Shown: positions 17,730-27,896, counted from the stretch's first letter. The stretch is 64,000 bases of DNA from Prosthecodimorpha staleyi (GCF_018729455.1 NZ_JAHHZF010000008.1:260886-324885); one strand, 5' to 3'. Notes: generated by a model from the letters alone, not told the origin. Program-made: numbers and translations.

Positions 17730-17880
17730 GGCCGGCCCGGGAGATCCGGGCCCGCCGGTCGCCGCCTTCGCAAGCCGGCCATCCGCCGGACATGCGAAAG
17801 CCGCGCGATCCGGCTTCGGACGGCGCGGCGGGGCCATGCGGCGATGGGGCGGACCCGGAGGGGCCGGAGCGGTCCGGGCT

Positions 17881-18672
17881 TCAGGCGCCGGTCTTGCGCC
17901 GGTCCGGCTGGCGGACATCCTTGAAGGTGCTCTGCTGGGCCAGCATGGCGCGCAGATAGTTCACGTTCTCCTGCGCCTGGGCGGGCGAGAGTTCGGCGCG
18001 CGCCACCTTCTCGGCCTCGTCGAACTTGCCCTGCAGGCCGAGCGCGAGTGCGAGATTCTGGCGCACGCGGCTGTCGGCGCGCGGCTGGGCGGCGGCCTTG
18101 CGCAGGGTCGCCTCGGCATTGGCCGCCTCGTTGGCGAGCAGATAGGACAGGCCGAGATTGTTCAGGACGCTCGGCTCGTCGGGCACGATCTTCAGGGCCG
18201 TCTGATAGGCCTTGCGCGCCTCGCCGACATTGCCGAGCTGATCCAGAATGGCGCCTTCCGCGGAAAGCAGGCGCCAGTCCGGGGTGGTCAGCGAATTGGC
18301 GTTGCGGACGACCTTCAGGGCCGTTTCCAGGTCGCCGTTGGAGGCCAGCGCCTTGCCGTAGGCCGACGCGATCTGGCCATCCTTCGGATAGACCAGGATG
18401 GCGCGGCGCAGCACCTCGACGGATTGCTGGGTCTGGCCGTTCAGCCGCAGTGCCTGGGCATAGCCGAGGATCGTGTCGCGGTTCTCGGGCGCCTCGACAT
18501 AGCGCCTGGCCCAGCTGTCGACGCTCGTCTTGAGACTTTCCTCGGCCTGCGGGCCGATGCTGCCGGTGGTCGCCGGATCCGGCTGCTGCGGCTTGCGGGC
18601 GCAGCCGCCGACCATCAGCGCGGCGGTCACGGCGAGGACGAGAACGGGCAGGGGACGCGGAAGATGAGACAT
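17881..18672 (-). CDS. tadD: TPR lipoprotein of the Tad locus (TadD-like)
   Basis: A 263-residue lipoprotein: signal peptide with lipobox MVGGC, then tetratricopeptide repeats (for example VLRRAILVYPKDGQIASAYG, AYQTALKIVPDEPSVLNNLG). TadD-type TPR lipoproteins assist the secretin in Tad systems, and this gene faces tadC tail-to-tail, 151 bases away. Assignment to TadD is by architecture and position. Confidence 0.82.
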   Translation of the reverse strand: MSHLPRPLPVLVLAVTAALMVGGCARKPQQPDPATTGSIGPQAEESLKTSVDSWARRYVEAPENRDTILGYAQALRLNGQTQQSVEVLRRAILVYPKDGQIASAYGKALASNGDLETALKVVRNANSLTTPDWRLLSAEGAILDQLGNVGEARKAYQTALKIVPDEPSVLNNLGLSYLLANEAANAEATLRKAAAQPRADSRVRQNLALALGLQGKFDEAEKVARAELSPAQAQENVNYLRAMLAQQSTFKDVRQPDRRKTGA

Positions 18673-18866
18673 GGACGGTCACCGGCGAGGTCGGACGAGA
18701 CCACGTCCCTGCAATAGTCCGTTAACCCTAATGATCGGTTAAGGCGGCCTGCCCGCAGCGCCGGGCCGGGTCCCGCCGGGCCGTGGTGGACTTGCCGCCG
18801 CGGCGCGGTAAAGTCCCGCAACGGCGCCCGAATTTCCGGTTCCCCCGCGACGAGGACATCAAGACC

Positions 18867-20264
18867 GTGACTGCTCGCATCCTGCCGGCCGACGGGTCCG
18901 GTCCCACCCTCGCCATCCACGCGGTCGCTGCGGCGGACCTGTCCGCGCTCCTCGACAGCCTGCCCCCGGCCGCGGCGACCTTCGCCCGTGCCTCCGGCTT
19001 CGAGGCCGCCGCCGGCAGCCATCTGGTCGTGCCGGAAGCCTCGGGCGGCATCGGCGCGGTGCTGTTCGGTCTCGGCAAGGCCGGCGAGGCGGCCTCGCCC
19101 TTCCTGATCGGCAAGCTCTCGACCCTGCTGCCGGCCGGCGACTACCGCTTCGCGAGCGGCGTCGCCGACGAGACGCTGGCGGCACTGGCCTGGGCGCTCG
19201 GCGCCTACCGCTTCCGCCGCTACAAGCGCGGCGGGGAGGGCGGCGACGCGCCCGCCGCCCGCCTGAAGCTCGGTCCGTCGGTCGATCGCGCGCGGCTGGA
19301 AAGCCAGATCGCCGCCATCACGGGCGTGCGCGATCTGGTCAACACCCCGGCCAACGATCTCGGCCCGGCCGAACTCACGGCGGCGGCCGCCGAGATGGCC
19401 GGCAGCGCCGGTGCCGCCTTCCGGGTGGTGGCGGGCGACGAGCTCGCCGCCGGCTTCCCGCTGATCCAGGCGGTCGGCCAGGGCTCCGACCGGGCGCCGC
19501 GGCTGATCGATTTCGCCTGGGGCGATCCGGACCATCCGAAGGTGACGCTGGTCGGGAAGGGCGTCTGCTTCGACACCGGCGGCCTGGACATCAAGCCCGA
19601 CACCAACATGCTCCTGATGAAGAAGGACATGGGCGGCGCCGCCAATGTGCTCGGCCTGGCGCGCATGATCGTCGACGCCCGGCTGCCGGTGCGCCTGCGC
19701 GTGCTGATCCCGGCGGTCGAGAATGCCATTTCGGGCCGCGCCTTCCGGCCGAGCGACGTGTTTGCGAGCCGCAAGGGCCTGACCGTCGAGATCGGCAACA
19801 CCGATGCCGAGGGCCGGCTGGTGCTGGCCGACGCGCTGGCGCTCGCCGACGAGGAGGCGCCCGACCTGATCGTCGACATGGCCACGCTGACCGGCGCGGC
19901 CCGCGTCGCGCTCGGCCCCGACGTGCCGCCCTTCTACACCGACGACGACGGCTTCGCGGCCGAACTCGCCGCGGCCTCGGCGGCCGTGCACGATCCGCTC
20001 TGGCGCCTGCCGCTCTGGATGCCCTATGCGCCGATGCTGGAGTCGAAGATCGCCGACACCAACAATATCGGCTCGGGCGGCTTCGCCGGCTCGATCATCG
20101 CGGCCCTGTTCCTGAAGAAATTCGTCGAGCGCGCGCGCACCTGGGTGCATCTCGACATCTATGCCTGGAACCCGTCGCCCAAGCCCGGCCGCCCCGACGG
20201 CGGCGAGGCCCAGGGCATCCGCGCCCTCTTCGCGGCCATCGAGAAGCGCTACGCCGGCGCCTGA
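18867..20264 (+). CDS. Leucyl aminopeptidase-family peptidase (M17)
   Basis: A 465-residue cytosolic metallo-aminopeptidase. C-terminal catalytic domain with VGKGVCFDTGGLDIKPDTNM (metal and substrate Lys/Asp), LMKKDMGGAANVLG and the M17 signature NTDAEGRLVLADAL. The variable N-terminal domain is about 150 residues. The GTG at 18867 gives the family-like start; the frame is open to 18783. Two dinuclear metal sites are expected from the family. In rhizobia this gene is often near MarR and NlpC/P60 genes, and a MarR gene does follow here. Confidence 0.88.
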   Translation: MTARILPADGSGPTLAIHAVAAADLSALLDSLPPAAATFARASGFEAAAGSHLVVPEASGGIGAVLFGLGKAGEAASPFLIGKLSTLLPAGDYRFASGVADETLAALAWALGAYRFRRYKRGGEGGDAPAARLKLGPSVDRARLESQIAAITGVRDLVNTPANDLGPAELTAAAAEMAGSAGAAFRVVAGDELAAGFPLIQAVGQGSDRAPRLIDFAWGDPDHPKVTLVGKGVCFDTGGLDIKPDTNMLLMKKDMGGAANVLGLARMIVDARLPVRLRVLIPAVENAISGRAFRPSDVFASRKGLTVEIGNTDAEGRLVLADALALADEEAPDLIVDMATLTGAARVALGPDVPPFYTDDDGFAAELAAASAAVHDPLWRLPLWMPYAPMLESKIADTNNIGSGGFAGSIIAALFLKKFVERARTWVHLDIYAWNPSPKPGRPDGGEAQGIRALFAAIEKRYAGA

Positions 20265-20548
20265 TCACGGCGGGCGGGTGTCTGATTGGACGGAAACCGG
20301 AACGGGACCTGGGCCACAGCAGAGTGGCCCGGAAGCGAACCGGATCGGACGACGGCCGGCTCTGCATGAAGCCGGCATCTGATCGGGGCGCGGCCGGGTC
20401 GCCGGGCGCGCCGCCGAACCGTCCGGAACTGTCCGATCCGGGGCGCCGGCCGGCGTTTCTCTTGCACCCCCGACCCTGCGCCGGATACCATTCCGGCTGC
20501 GAAACGAATGTTTCTCCAAATCGCCCCCCGAAATCGAGCCCTGTCGCC

Positions 20549-20899
20549 ATGCCAGTCGAACTGCGCCCCAGCCAGGCCTTGAAGCTCTGGCACGACGTGA
20601 CCATCGACCTGGTCCGCGGCGACGGCACCGACCTGACCGGCCGGCAGCTGGCCGTGCTGCTGACCGTCTATCTGGAACCCCCGCCCCACACGGTGCGCGG
20701 CCTCGCCGCCCGGCTCGACGTGACCAAGCCGGCCGTCACCCGTGCCCTCGACGCACTCGGCCGGCTCGGCCTGCTCGAGCGCCGCCGCGACGAGATCGAC
20801 CTGCGCAACGTCCTGATCCAGCGCACCGTCGCCGGCGCCCTGTGGGTCGAACGCCTCGGCGACCGCGTCATCGCCCGCGCCAAGGGCCTGCCGCGGTAG
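20549..20899 (+). CDS. MarR-family winged-helix regulator
   Basis: A 116-residue protein with a winged helix-turn-helix: LTGRQLAVLLTVYLEPPPHT, then VRGLAARLDVTKPAVTRALDALGRLGLLERR as recognition part. Shorter than typical MarR proteins (about 140-150), lacking most of the C-terminal dimer helix. The Met at 20549 starts the fold; the frame is open upstream to 20324 but that part is Pro/Arg-rich noncoding. Gap of 284 bases before it holds GGGCCAC/GTGGCCC (20309-20329), a small hairpin after the aminopeptidase. Ligand and targets unknown. Confidence 0.82.
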   Translation: MPVELRPSQALKLWHDVTIDLVRGDGTDLTGRQLAVLLTVYLEPPPHTVRGLAARLDVTKPAVTRALDALGRLGLLERRRDEIDLRNVLIQRTVAGALWVERLGDRVIARAKGLPR

Positions 20900-20945
20900 G
20901 GGGATCGGTCGAACGGGGAGGGCCGCCCGGTCCCCGGGCCACGGG

Positions 20946-22664
20946 CTACCGCTTCGCGGCCGCGCGCAGGCGGTAGAGGTCCAGCCGGTCGGCTTCGACC
21001 TGGGCCATGTCCATGCCGGCTTTCTCCATCGCCGCCCGGGCTTCCTCGATCCGTTTGATGGCCTCGTCGAGCAGCCTCGGCCTGCCGTCGAGTTCGGCGA
21101 CCAGTTTCAGCGTCATCGCGACCGCATGGCGCTGCAAGGCCCAATCGGAGGTCTCCGTCGCCCGGCTAAATGCGGTGGCGAGGGCGCGCTGATCGGCCAG
21201 CACCGCCCGGGCCAGCCTGCGGTCGGCGCGATGGCGCGCCAGCCAATGCCGGGTGATCGTCAGGTCGAGACGGTTCTGGCGAGCGGGTGCACCCAGGCCG
21301 GCCGCTTGGTTGGCACGGAGGGCGTCCTGCAACAGGCCGACGGCCTCCTGGAGTAGCGCCGGCGCAGCTTCGATCTCATGCCGCGCGACCAGCAGGCTTG
21401 CCAGCCGCGCCTGGAGATCCGGAATGACGTCACGCTGGTTCGCCGCCGTCAGCCGCGTCAGGGCCATGCGGATGGTTCCGGCATAGCGATCGTAGTGATT
21501 GACATCGTTGAACTGAGCGGCGGCCTTCAGGCTGGTGTCGGCGAGAAGGACGATCACTGAACCGGTCCACGAACCCGTCTTCGGCACGCCACTTTGGTCG
21601 GCTTTCGCCAGCAGGTCTTGCAGGAGCCTCACGGAGGCTTCGAGATCGGCTGCCGACCGGTGGGCGCCCCCGAGCTTGCCGAGCACCGAAGCCAGAGCGG
21701 CGGTGTGCATTTCCGCCAGATCGTCCTGCTGTTTCCGTCTCAGATCGGCGATGCTGGCGAGCAGCAGGTCCCGCGCCTCCGCCAGGGATCCTACGTCCTG
21801 CGTCGCGTCAAACCGGGCATTCAGGAGATCGGCCGCATCCAGGGCGATCGAAGTCCGCGTTGCCACGTCGAAGGTGTCCGGTCGCTCGGCCTCAACGGCG
21901 AGAGCCCGTCGGAGAATGGCCAGACTCTCGTCGGCAAGTTTTGGGTCCGCGCCCGAGGGGTGCTTTCGGACCCATTGGCTTGCGATGCCGCCCACTACCC
22001 TGACCGCTTCCTTCCAGAGTTCCGGCAGGAAGTCGGGGCCGACCGCCTGGGTCGAGGCGACGGCGGCCGTGAGCGCCGCCGCGCTTCTGCCTTCGGGGGC
22101 GTCGGGAAGCTCGGAACGCTCCGCCTCGGTCAAGGCGAGGTCCACATGAAGGCGGACCCAATCCTTCGGCCTTTGCGGCGTCAGCACCGCGATGGCAGCA
22201 CGATACTCGTCGGCGGCCTCCGCCAGGAGCCCGGAGTTTGAGGTTATCCTCCCGACAAACGCCAAGCCCCCAGCGGCTCCGTTCGCGAGTGCCAGAAAGC
22301 GATCGAGGTCGGCCGTCGGGGAGACCACCGACCGCGCTGCGATCAGGTGACGGGACGCTTCGCGTTGATCGTCGAGACTGGGCTGGATCGCCAGCAGGAG
22401 CTGGGCGATCCGGATATGCAGGTCCGCCCAGCGCTCCGGCTCCGCATGCGGGCTGACGATCAGAAGCTGGCGTTCCAGGCTCTCGACCGTGACGGCACCC
22501 GGCACCAGGGGCGCCGAGACGCGCGGGCCGGCCGGCGGTGTCGCCGGGGCGACGCCGCCCAAACTGGACGGTTCCGCGGCCCGGCCCGGCAGCGTCGCCG
22601 GGAGGATGGCGAGAAGCGCGGCCAGGACGGCGGCGACGGGTCGGGACCAGACGGGAGACGGCAT
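20946..22664 (-). CDS. Secreted helical-repeat protein of unknown function
   Basis: A 572-residue protein that I do not recognise. Signal peptide near residues 1-30 (PVAAVLAALLAILPATLPGRAA), then an almost wholly alpha-helical, Ala/Leu-rich body with TPR-like phrases (ADLHIRIAQLLLAI, LLAEAADEYRAAIAVL, SLAEARDLLLASIADLRR, LLQEAVGLLQDALRA). Likely a periplasmic or surface scaffold. The Met at 22664 begins the signal peptide; the frame is open further upstream. Codon use, especially around 21500-22300, is less GC-skewed than neighbours. Gap of 151 bases to truA, same strand. Confidence 0.7.
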   Translation of the reverse strand: MPSPVWSRPVAAVLAALLAILPATLPGRAAEPSSLGGVAPATPPAGPRVSAPLVPGAVTVESLERQLLIVSPHAEPERWADLHIRIAQLLLAIQPSLDDQREASRHLIAARSVVSPTADLDRFLALANGAAGGLAFVGRITSNSGLLAEAADEYRAAIAVLTPQRPKDWVRLHVDLALTEAERSELPDAPEGRSAAALTAAVASTQAVGPDFLPELWKEAVRVVGGIASQWVRKHPSGADPKLADESLAILRRALAVEAERPDTFDVATRTSIALDAADLLNARFDATQDVGSLAEARDLLLASIADLRRKQQDDLAEMHTAALASVLGKLGGAHRSAADLEASVRLLQDLLAKADQSGVPKTGSWTGSVIVLLADTSLKAAAQFNDVNHYDRYAGTIRMALTRLTAANQRDVIPDLQARLASLLVARHEIEAAPALLQEAVGLLQDALRANQAAGLGAPARQNRLDLTITRHWLARHRADRRLARAVLADQRALATAFSRATETSDWALQRHAVAMTLKLVAELDGRPRLLDEAIKRIEEARAAMEKAGMDMAQVEADRLDLYRLRAAAKR

Positions 22665-22815
22665 CGCGACCGCAGGAGTTGTTTGCAATGCCCCAATTCC
22701 ACAACCCGAGGCACTGCCCGTCAATTCCCTGAATGGCGTCGGCGGGCGCTTGTAACCACCGGCAGCATCAGGCCGCCCGGCGGTGAGGGCAAACGGCGCG
22801 ACGGGGCTCCGCCCC

Positions 22816-23553
22816 TCAATAGTCCACGCCCACCAGATAGAGCCCCCAGGGCGGGGCGACGGCGGCGCAGGCGGCGCGGTCGCGGGCGGCGAGGGCTTCG
22901 GCGACGCGCTCGGGCGGCCAGGCGCCGAGGCCGACGCGTTCCAGGGTGCCGACCATCGAGCGGACCTGGTTGTGCAGGAAGGAGCGGGCGTCGGCACGGA
23001 CCTCGATCAGGTCGCCGACGCGGCGCGCCTCCAGGTGGTCGAGCGTCTTCATGGGCGATTTCGATTGGCAATTGGCCGAGCGGAAGGTGGTGAAGTCGTG
23101 ATGCCCGATCAGGTGGCGGGCGCCGGCATTCATGGCGTCGACATCGAGCGGTTCGCGCCGGTGCCAGACGCGGCGGCGATCGAGCGCCGGGGGAGGGCGC
23201 CGGTCGAGGATGCGGTAGATGTAGTGCCGGCCGCGCGCGGAGAAGCGCGAATCGAAATCCTCGGCGACCCGCTCGGCGGCGAGCACGACGACGCTCTCTT
23301 CGACCAGATGCGCGTTGAGGCCGTCGCGGACCACGGCCGGGCGCCAGTCCTTCGCGAGGTCGACATGGGCAACCTGGCCGGTGGCGTGCACGCCGGCATC
23401 GGTGCGCCCGGCGCCGCGCAGCGTCACGGTCTCGCCGGTCATGGCCAGGATGGCGGCCTCCAGGGCGCCCTGCACGGAGGCGCCGTTGGACTGGCGCTGC
23501 CAGCCGACATAGGGCGTGCCGTCATATTCGATGGTGAGCTTGAAACGGGCCAT
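22816..23553 (-). CDS. truA: tRNA pseudouridine(38-40) synthase TruA
   Basis: A 245-residue enzyme making pseudouridine at positions 38-40 of the tRNA anticodon arm. Catalytic Asp52 lies in GRTDAGVHA; other family marks are [14 protein letters not shown] at the start and [14 protein letters not shown] near the C-terminus. The Met at 23553 begins [12 protein letters not shown]; the frame is open to 23637 into the upstream gene. It follows the GNAT gene by 5 bases, within the def-fmt-truA group. Confidence 0.95.
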   Translation of the reverse strand: MARFKLTIEYDGTPYVGWQRQSNGASVQGALEAAILAMTGETVTLRGAGRTDAGVHATGQVAHVDLAKDWRPAVVRDGLNAHLVEESVVVLAAERVAEDFDSRFSARGRHYIYRILDRRPPPALDRRRVWHRREPLDVDAMNAGARHLIGHHDFTTFRSANCQSKSPMKTLDHLEARRVGDLIEVRADARSFLHNQVRSMVGTLERVGLGAWPPERVAEALAARDRAACAAVAPPWGLYLVGVDY

Positions 23554-23558
23554 GGCGG

Positions 23559-24083
23559 TCAGCCGAGCGCCGCGAAGGGCGGCGGATAGGAAAGGGCGAG
23601 GCGCAGCGGCAGCGGGCGGTCGCCGAGCGCCAGCCACTGGTTCTCCGGGATCGGATAGGGGGTCAGCATCCGCTCCGGCCGGCCGGGATGGAAGCCGAAG
23701 CGGCCGTAAAAGGCCGGATCGCCGAGCACCAGCACGATGTCCTCTTCGGACGCCTCCAGCCGGGCCAGCCCCTCGCGTACCAGCGCGGTGCCGATGCCGG
23801 CCTTCTGCCGGCCCGGCGCGACCGCCAGCGGCGCGAGGCAGACGGCCCGGCGCCGGTCGTTGGGCGGGGCGACGGTCAGGCGCGTGAACAGGAGATGGCC
23901 GAGGATGGCGCCATCAGCGTTGTTGGCGCCGTCGCGGGCGACCAGTTCGAGGACTGCATGTCCGCCAATGCGCAAGGCAGCGACCAGATCCGCCTCGGCC
24001 GGCGTCGGAAAGGCGGCGACCAGCAGCGCGCGGATCGCGGCGGCATCGGCGGGCAGGGCGGCCTCGATCGCGAAGGCGGACAT
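23559..24083 (-). CDS. GNAT-family N-acetyltransferase
   Basis: A 174-residue GNAT acetyltransferase of the YhbS-like type. [20 protein letters not shown] is the acetyl-CoA binding motif A (Q/R-x-x-G-x-G/A), preceded by [14 protein letters not shown] and followed by [17 protein letters not shown]. Acceptor unknown. It lies 7 bases after fmt and 5 before truA, so it is cotranscribed with both. Confidence 0.88.
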   Translation of the reverse strand: MSAFAIEAALPADAAAIRALLVAAFPTPAEADLVAALRIGGHAVLELVARDGANNADGAILGHLLFTRLTVAPPNDRRRAVCLAPLAVAPGRQKAGIGTALVREGLARLEASEEDIVLVLGDPAFYGRFGFHPGRPERMLTPYPIPENQWLALGDRPLPLRLALSYPPPFAALG

Positions 24084-24090
24084 CGCGGCC

Positions 24091-25047
24091 TCACCCGAGC
24101 CTGGCGCCGGGGGCGAGTGCCGCCCCGCGCAGAAAGTCTTCCGCCCTGAGCGCCTTGCCGCCGGCGCGCTGCAATTCGACCAGCCGCACCGCGCCCGACC
24201 CGCAGGCGACCGTCAGCCGGTCGTCGACGAGCGTGCCGGGTGCGACGGTTGCGTTGGCGTCGGCGGCGGCGGTTTCAGGGGCGAGCGTCGCGCGAAGCAC
24301 CTTGACCCGCTCCGGCTTGCCGCCGATCGTCGCCTCGCACCAGGCGCCCGGGAAGGGCGAGAGGCCGCGGATGCGGTCGTGCACGGTCGCGGCCGGCAGG
24401 CTCCAGTCGATGCGCGCCTCGGCCTTGTCGATCTTGGCCGCATAGGTGACGCCCTCGGCCGGCTGCGGCACGGCGCCAAGCGCACCGCGCGAGAGGGCGG
24501 CGAGCGCGCGCACCATCAGGTCGGCGCCGAGCCGGGCGAGCCGGTCGTGCAGGTCGCCGGTGGTCTCGTCGGGCCGGATCGCGACCCGCTCCGTCATGGC
24601 GACCGGGCCGGTATCGAGGCCCGCTTCCATGCGCATCACCGCGACGCCGGTCTCCCGGTCGCCGGCCATGATGGCCCGGTGGATCGGCGCGGCGCCGCGC
24701 CAGCGCGGCAAAAGCGAGGCATGCAGGTTGACGCAGCCCTCGCGCGGCGCGTCCAGGATCGGCACCGGCAGGATCAGCCCATAGGCGACCACCACCGCCA
24801 CGTCGGCGTCATGCGCGCGGAAGCGCTCCTGCTCCTCGGCCGATTTCAGGCTGGTCGGGGTCAGGACCGGGATGCCGAGCGCTTCGGCCTGGCGATGCAC
24901 CGGCGAGGGCGTCGGCTGCAGGCCGCGCCCGGCCGGCCGCGGCGGCTGCGAATAGACGGCGACCACCTCGTGGCCCTGGCCGACGATCTCGACGAGGGTC
25001 GGCACGGCGAAATCGGGCGTGCCCATGAAGACGACGCGGAGGGACAT
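24091..25047 (-). CDS. fmt: Methionyl-tRNA formyltransferase
   Basis: A 318-residue enzyme that formylates initiator Met-tRNA using 10-formyl-THF. N-terminal formyltransferase domain with [35 protein letters not shown], and the active-site [21 protein letters not shown]-terminal OB-like domain from about residue 205. Length is usual. It normally follows def directly; here a toxin-antitoxin pair lies between. Confidence 0.96.
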   Translation of the reverse strand: MSLRVVFMGTPDFAVPTLVEIVGQGHEVVAVYSQPPRPAGRGLQPTPSPVHRQAEALGIPVLTPTSLKSAEEQERFRAHDADVAVVVAYGLILPVPILDAPREGCVNLHASLLPRWRGAAPIHRAIMAGDRETGVAVMRMEAGLDTGPVAMTERVAIRPDETTGDLHDRLARLGADLMVRALAALSRGALGAVPQPAEGVTYAAKIDKAEARIDWSLPAATVHDRIRGLSPFPGAWCEATIGGKPERVKVLRATLAPETAAADANATVAPGTLVDDRLTVACGSGAVRLVELQRAGGKALRAEDFLRGAALAPGARLG

Positions 25048-25083
25048 GGCGGGCGGGTTCCCGAATGGAGCGACAGCCCGGCT

Positions 25084-25502
25084 CTATAGCGCGAAGGGAT
25101 CGACGAGGTCGACGCCCGTCGCCTCGAAATCGCGGACATTGCGGGTCACCAGCCGCATCCCGTTCGCCCGCGCGATGGCGGCGATCTGGGCGTCGATGAC
25201 CGCGACGGGACGGCCGATACGCCTGCGCTGGGCGCGGATCACCGCGGAAAGGCGTGCCGCAACAGCGTCGAACGTCAACAGGCGGTCACGATAGTGTTCA
25301 AACTCGATCGCGTCGACCATCTCCACAAGCTGGCGCTGGCGCCGGGATGGCTCGAGGATTTCGACACCGTAACGGAGTTCGGCGAGAACGGTGTCGGCAC
25401 GAACACATGCCGGTCGTCGATTCCACCGAGGAAATCCAACACCCGCGCATCCGGGCGAGGACGCAGCACCTCCGACACGATGTTGGTGTCGAGTGCGATC
25501 AT
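25084..25502 (-). pseudogene. vapC: VapC/FitB-type PIN-domain toxin with an internal frameshift
   Basis: Two frames together make one PIN toxin. The first (from ATG at 25502) reads MIALDTNIVSEVLRPRPDA to HVFV, with the first catalytic Asp in LDTN. Near 25398 the family sequence jumps to the other frame: ADTVLAELRYGVEIL, then VAVIDAQIAAIARANG and RLVTRNVRDFEATGVDL, carrying the remaining acidic residues. A single missing G (TTCGTG-CCGAC instead of TTCGTGGCCGAC) explains the break; adding it restores about 139 residues. The start overlaps the antitoxin stop by 4 bases. It is either a recent inactivation or a sequencing slip. Confidence 0.85.
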
Positions 25503-25759
25503 TCGAAATCCGGTGGGGGGCGATCGGACATCTCGCGCGGCGGAAGCTCGAACTCGACGGGCCCGTATTTCTCCCGCAGTTCACGGAAGGTGTCGGCCGC
25601 CGACCGATCCGGTGCGCGCTCGGACATGTCGGGCAGGTTGATCGCAAGCGACAGGATGTCGGCGGCCTCCGCCGAAATGCTGCGCCGGTTGGCCTTGGCG
25701 CGTGCCGCCAATCTTTCCTTGGTTTCCGGATCCAGCCCGCGGATCAACAGATCGCCCAT
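25499..25759 (-). CDS. vapB: FitA/VapB-type ribbon-helix-helix antitoxin
   Basis: An 86-residue antitoxin. The N-terminal MGDLLIRGLDPETKERLAARAKANRRSISAE layout (LLIRGLD strand, then helix) is the Arc-like fold of FitA. The acidic, Pro-rich C-terminus would wrap the toxin. Start at 25759 rather than the open frame to 25804. It overlaps vapC by 4 bases, and its own promoter, probably autoregulated, should lie in the 87 bases between it and def. It appears intact. Confidence 0.85.
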   Translation of the reverse strand: MGDLLIRGLDPETKERLAARAKANRRSISAEAADILSLAINLPDMSERAPDRSAADTFRELREKYGPVEFELPPREMSDRPPPDFE

Positions 25760-25846
25760 GACCGTCCTCCCGCGCGTCATCGTGGAACAACAACACGCTA
25801 CCACGCGGGCCGGTTTCGGACAATCGCCGCAACCCTGGCGTGAGAT

Positions 25847-26371
25847 TCAGGCCAGTCCCTGTTCCTTCAGGCGGGCCTGCTTCTGGAACTTCTTCATCAC
25901 CCGATCGCGCTTCAGCTTGGACAGGTGGTCGATGAACAGGACGCCGTCGAGATGGTCGATCTCGTGCTGCAGGCAGGTGGCGAGCAGGCCGTCGGCCTCC
26001 AACTCGCGCGTCTCGCCCTGCCGGTCGAGATAGCGCACGCCGACCTTGGCGGTGCGTTCCACGACTTCGTAATAGTCGGGGATCGAGAGGCAGCCCTCCT
26101 CGTAGGTCGACAGCTCCTCAGACGACCAGACGATCTCCGGATTGACCAGGAACAGCGGCTCGCGCTTGTCCTCCTCCTTCGACACGTCGATCGTCACGAC
26201 GCGCTGCATCACGCCGACCTGCACGGCCGCCAGCCCGATGCCGGGCGCGGCATACATGGTCTCCAGCATGTCGTCGAGCAGCCTGCGGATCGAGCCGTCG
26301 ACCGAGGTGACCACCTCGGACTTCTGCTTCAGGCGCTGGTCGGGAATGATGACGATGTCGAGTTTGGACAT
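25847..26371 (-). CDS. def: Peptide deformylase
   Basis: A 174-residue iron/zinc peptidase removing formyl from new proteins. All three motifs are intact: GIGLAAVQVG (residues about 44-53), EEGCLS with metal ligand Cys94, and QHEIDH with His136, Glu137 and His140. Start at 26371, MSKLDIVIIPDQRL. Same strand as fmt, which follows after the inserted vapBC pair. Confidence 0.97.
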   Translation of the reverse strand: MSKLDIVIIPDQRLKQKSEVVTSVDGSIRRLLDDMLETMYAAPGIGLAAVQVGVMQRVVTIDVSKEEDKREPLFLVNPEIVWSSEELSTYEEGCLSIPDYYEVVERTAKVGVRYLDRQGETRELEADGLLATCLQHEIDHLDGVLFIDHLSKLKRDRVMKKFQKQARLKEQGLA

Positions 26372-26474
26372 GGTCGTCAGATAGGCGAGAACGCGCAGCC
26401 GGTCAACGGATCCGGGGCTGCGACGGCGTGTCCGTTAACCCCTTTCGTACCCGAATCGTTCTAGCCTGCCGGCC

Positions 26475-27638
26475 ATGGACGGATCCCTTTTGGCCGCCTT
26501 CGGCGGTGCTGCGGCTCTGGCCCGCATGGCCGCCTGGGGGGCGGTCCTGGCGGGCGGGCTACTCGTTGTCTGGCTGTGGCGCGGCACGCGCGCCCGGGCG
26601 GTCGCGGAGGAGCGTGCGCGCGAGCTCGACCTGCGCCTGGCAGAGATGGCGCGGCTGCAGGCCGAGATGACCGGCCGCATGCAGACCATGGCGGAGGTCT
26701 TCGGCAGCCGGCAATCCGATCTCGCCCGCGCGGTCTCCGAGCGGCTCGACGGACTGACCCACCGGCTCGGCGCCTCGATGGTCGAGACCGGCCGCTCGAC
26801 CGAGGCCAGCCTCGCCCGGCTCGGCGAACGTATGGCGGTGATCGACCGCGCCCAGCGCTCGATGAGCGACCTCGCCTCCGAGGTGCTCCAACTGCGCTCG
26901 ATTCTCGCCGACAAGCAGGCGCGCGGCGCCTTCGGCCAGGGGCGGATGGAGGCGATCGTCGCCGATGCCCTGCCGCCCAATGCCTATACGTTCCAGGCCA
27001 CCCTGCCGACCGGCGTCCGCCCGGATTGCCTGATCCACCTGCCCAACGGCGCGCCGCCCCTGGTGGTCGACGCCAAGTTCCCGCTCGAGGCCTGGACCGC
27101 GCTCGGCGCGGCCGAAACCGACGACGAGCGCAAGCTCGCCGGCACCCGCTTCCGCCGCGACGTGCTGCGCCACGTCATCGACATCCGCGACAAGTATCTG
27201 CTGCCCGGCGAGACCCAGGATACCGCCTTCCTGTTCGTGCCGTCGGAATCGATCTTTGCCGACCTGCACGAGCGCTTCGAGGACCTGGTGCAGAAGGCGC
27301 AGCGCGCCCGGGTGGTGATCGTCTCGCCCTCGCTCCTGATGCTGTCGATCCAGGTCGTCCAGGCGGTGCTGCGCGACCACCGCATGCGCGAACAGGCGCA
27401 TCTGATCCAGGCCGAGGTCGTCCACCTGCTCGACGACGTGGCCCGCCTGCACGACCGGGTGCTCAAGCTGCAGGCCCATCACGGCCAGGCCGCCAAGGAT
27501 CTCGAACAGATCGTCATCTCCTCGGAGAAGCTGCAGCGCCGTGCCGCGCGCATCGAGGATGTCGAGATGGGCGAGGCGGTGCCGGCCAGTCCCGTCGTGC
27601 CGATCCCGCTCGGCGCCAGTCGGCTGGCCGGGGAGTGA
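26475..27638 (+). CDS. rmuC: DNA recombination protein RmuC
   Basis: A 387-residue protein with an N-terminal membrane segment (residues about 13-35), a coiled coil (residues about 40-150) and the RmuC nuclease-like domain with RPDCLIHLPNGAPPLVVDAKFPLEAW, KYLLPGETQDTAFLFVPSES and VVIVSPSLLMLSIQ. RmuC limits inversion at short inverted repeats in E. coli. Divergent from def with 103 bases between. Confidence 0.93.
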   Translation: MDGSLLAAFGGAAALARMAAWGAVLAGGLLVVWLWRGTRARAVAEERARELDLRLAEMARLQAEMTGRMQTMAEVFGSRQSDLARAVSERLDGLTHRLGASMVETGRSTEASLARLGERMAVIDRAQRSMSDLASEVLQLRSILADKQARGAFGQGRMEAIVADALPPNAYTFQATLPTGVRPDCLIHLPNGAPPLVVDAKFPLEAWTALGAAETDDERKLAGTRFRRDVLRHVIDIRDKYLLPGETQDTAFLFVPSESIFADLHERFEDLVQKAQRARVVIVSPSLLMLSIQVVQAVLRDHRMREQAHLIQAEVVHLLDDVARLHDRVLKLQAHHGQAAKDLEQIVISSEKLQRRAARIEDVEMGEAVPASPVVPIPLGASRLAGE

Positions 27639-27896
27639 GGACGCCGCGGCGTGCTGTCCGGCGCCGCCAGGTATCACCGGGCATTTCGTGAAGGAGGCTG
27701 CGTTCGGGACCGCGGTGCGCCGCCACCGGACCCGCTCCCGGGCCGGGCCTCGGCTTCCGATCCTTGACCCCAGACCCACGATCCTTGCCCTTTGGGCAGC
27801 CGCCTTGCGGCCGCGGCCCTGGACGGACCTGCCGCACTGCGGCATGACTGGCGTTCCCGCCCTTGTCCCCGCTCCCCTCCTGTCGGAATGCTGCCC

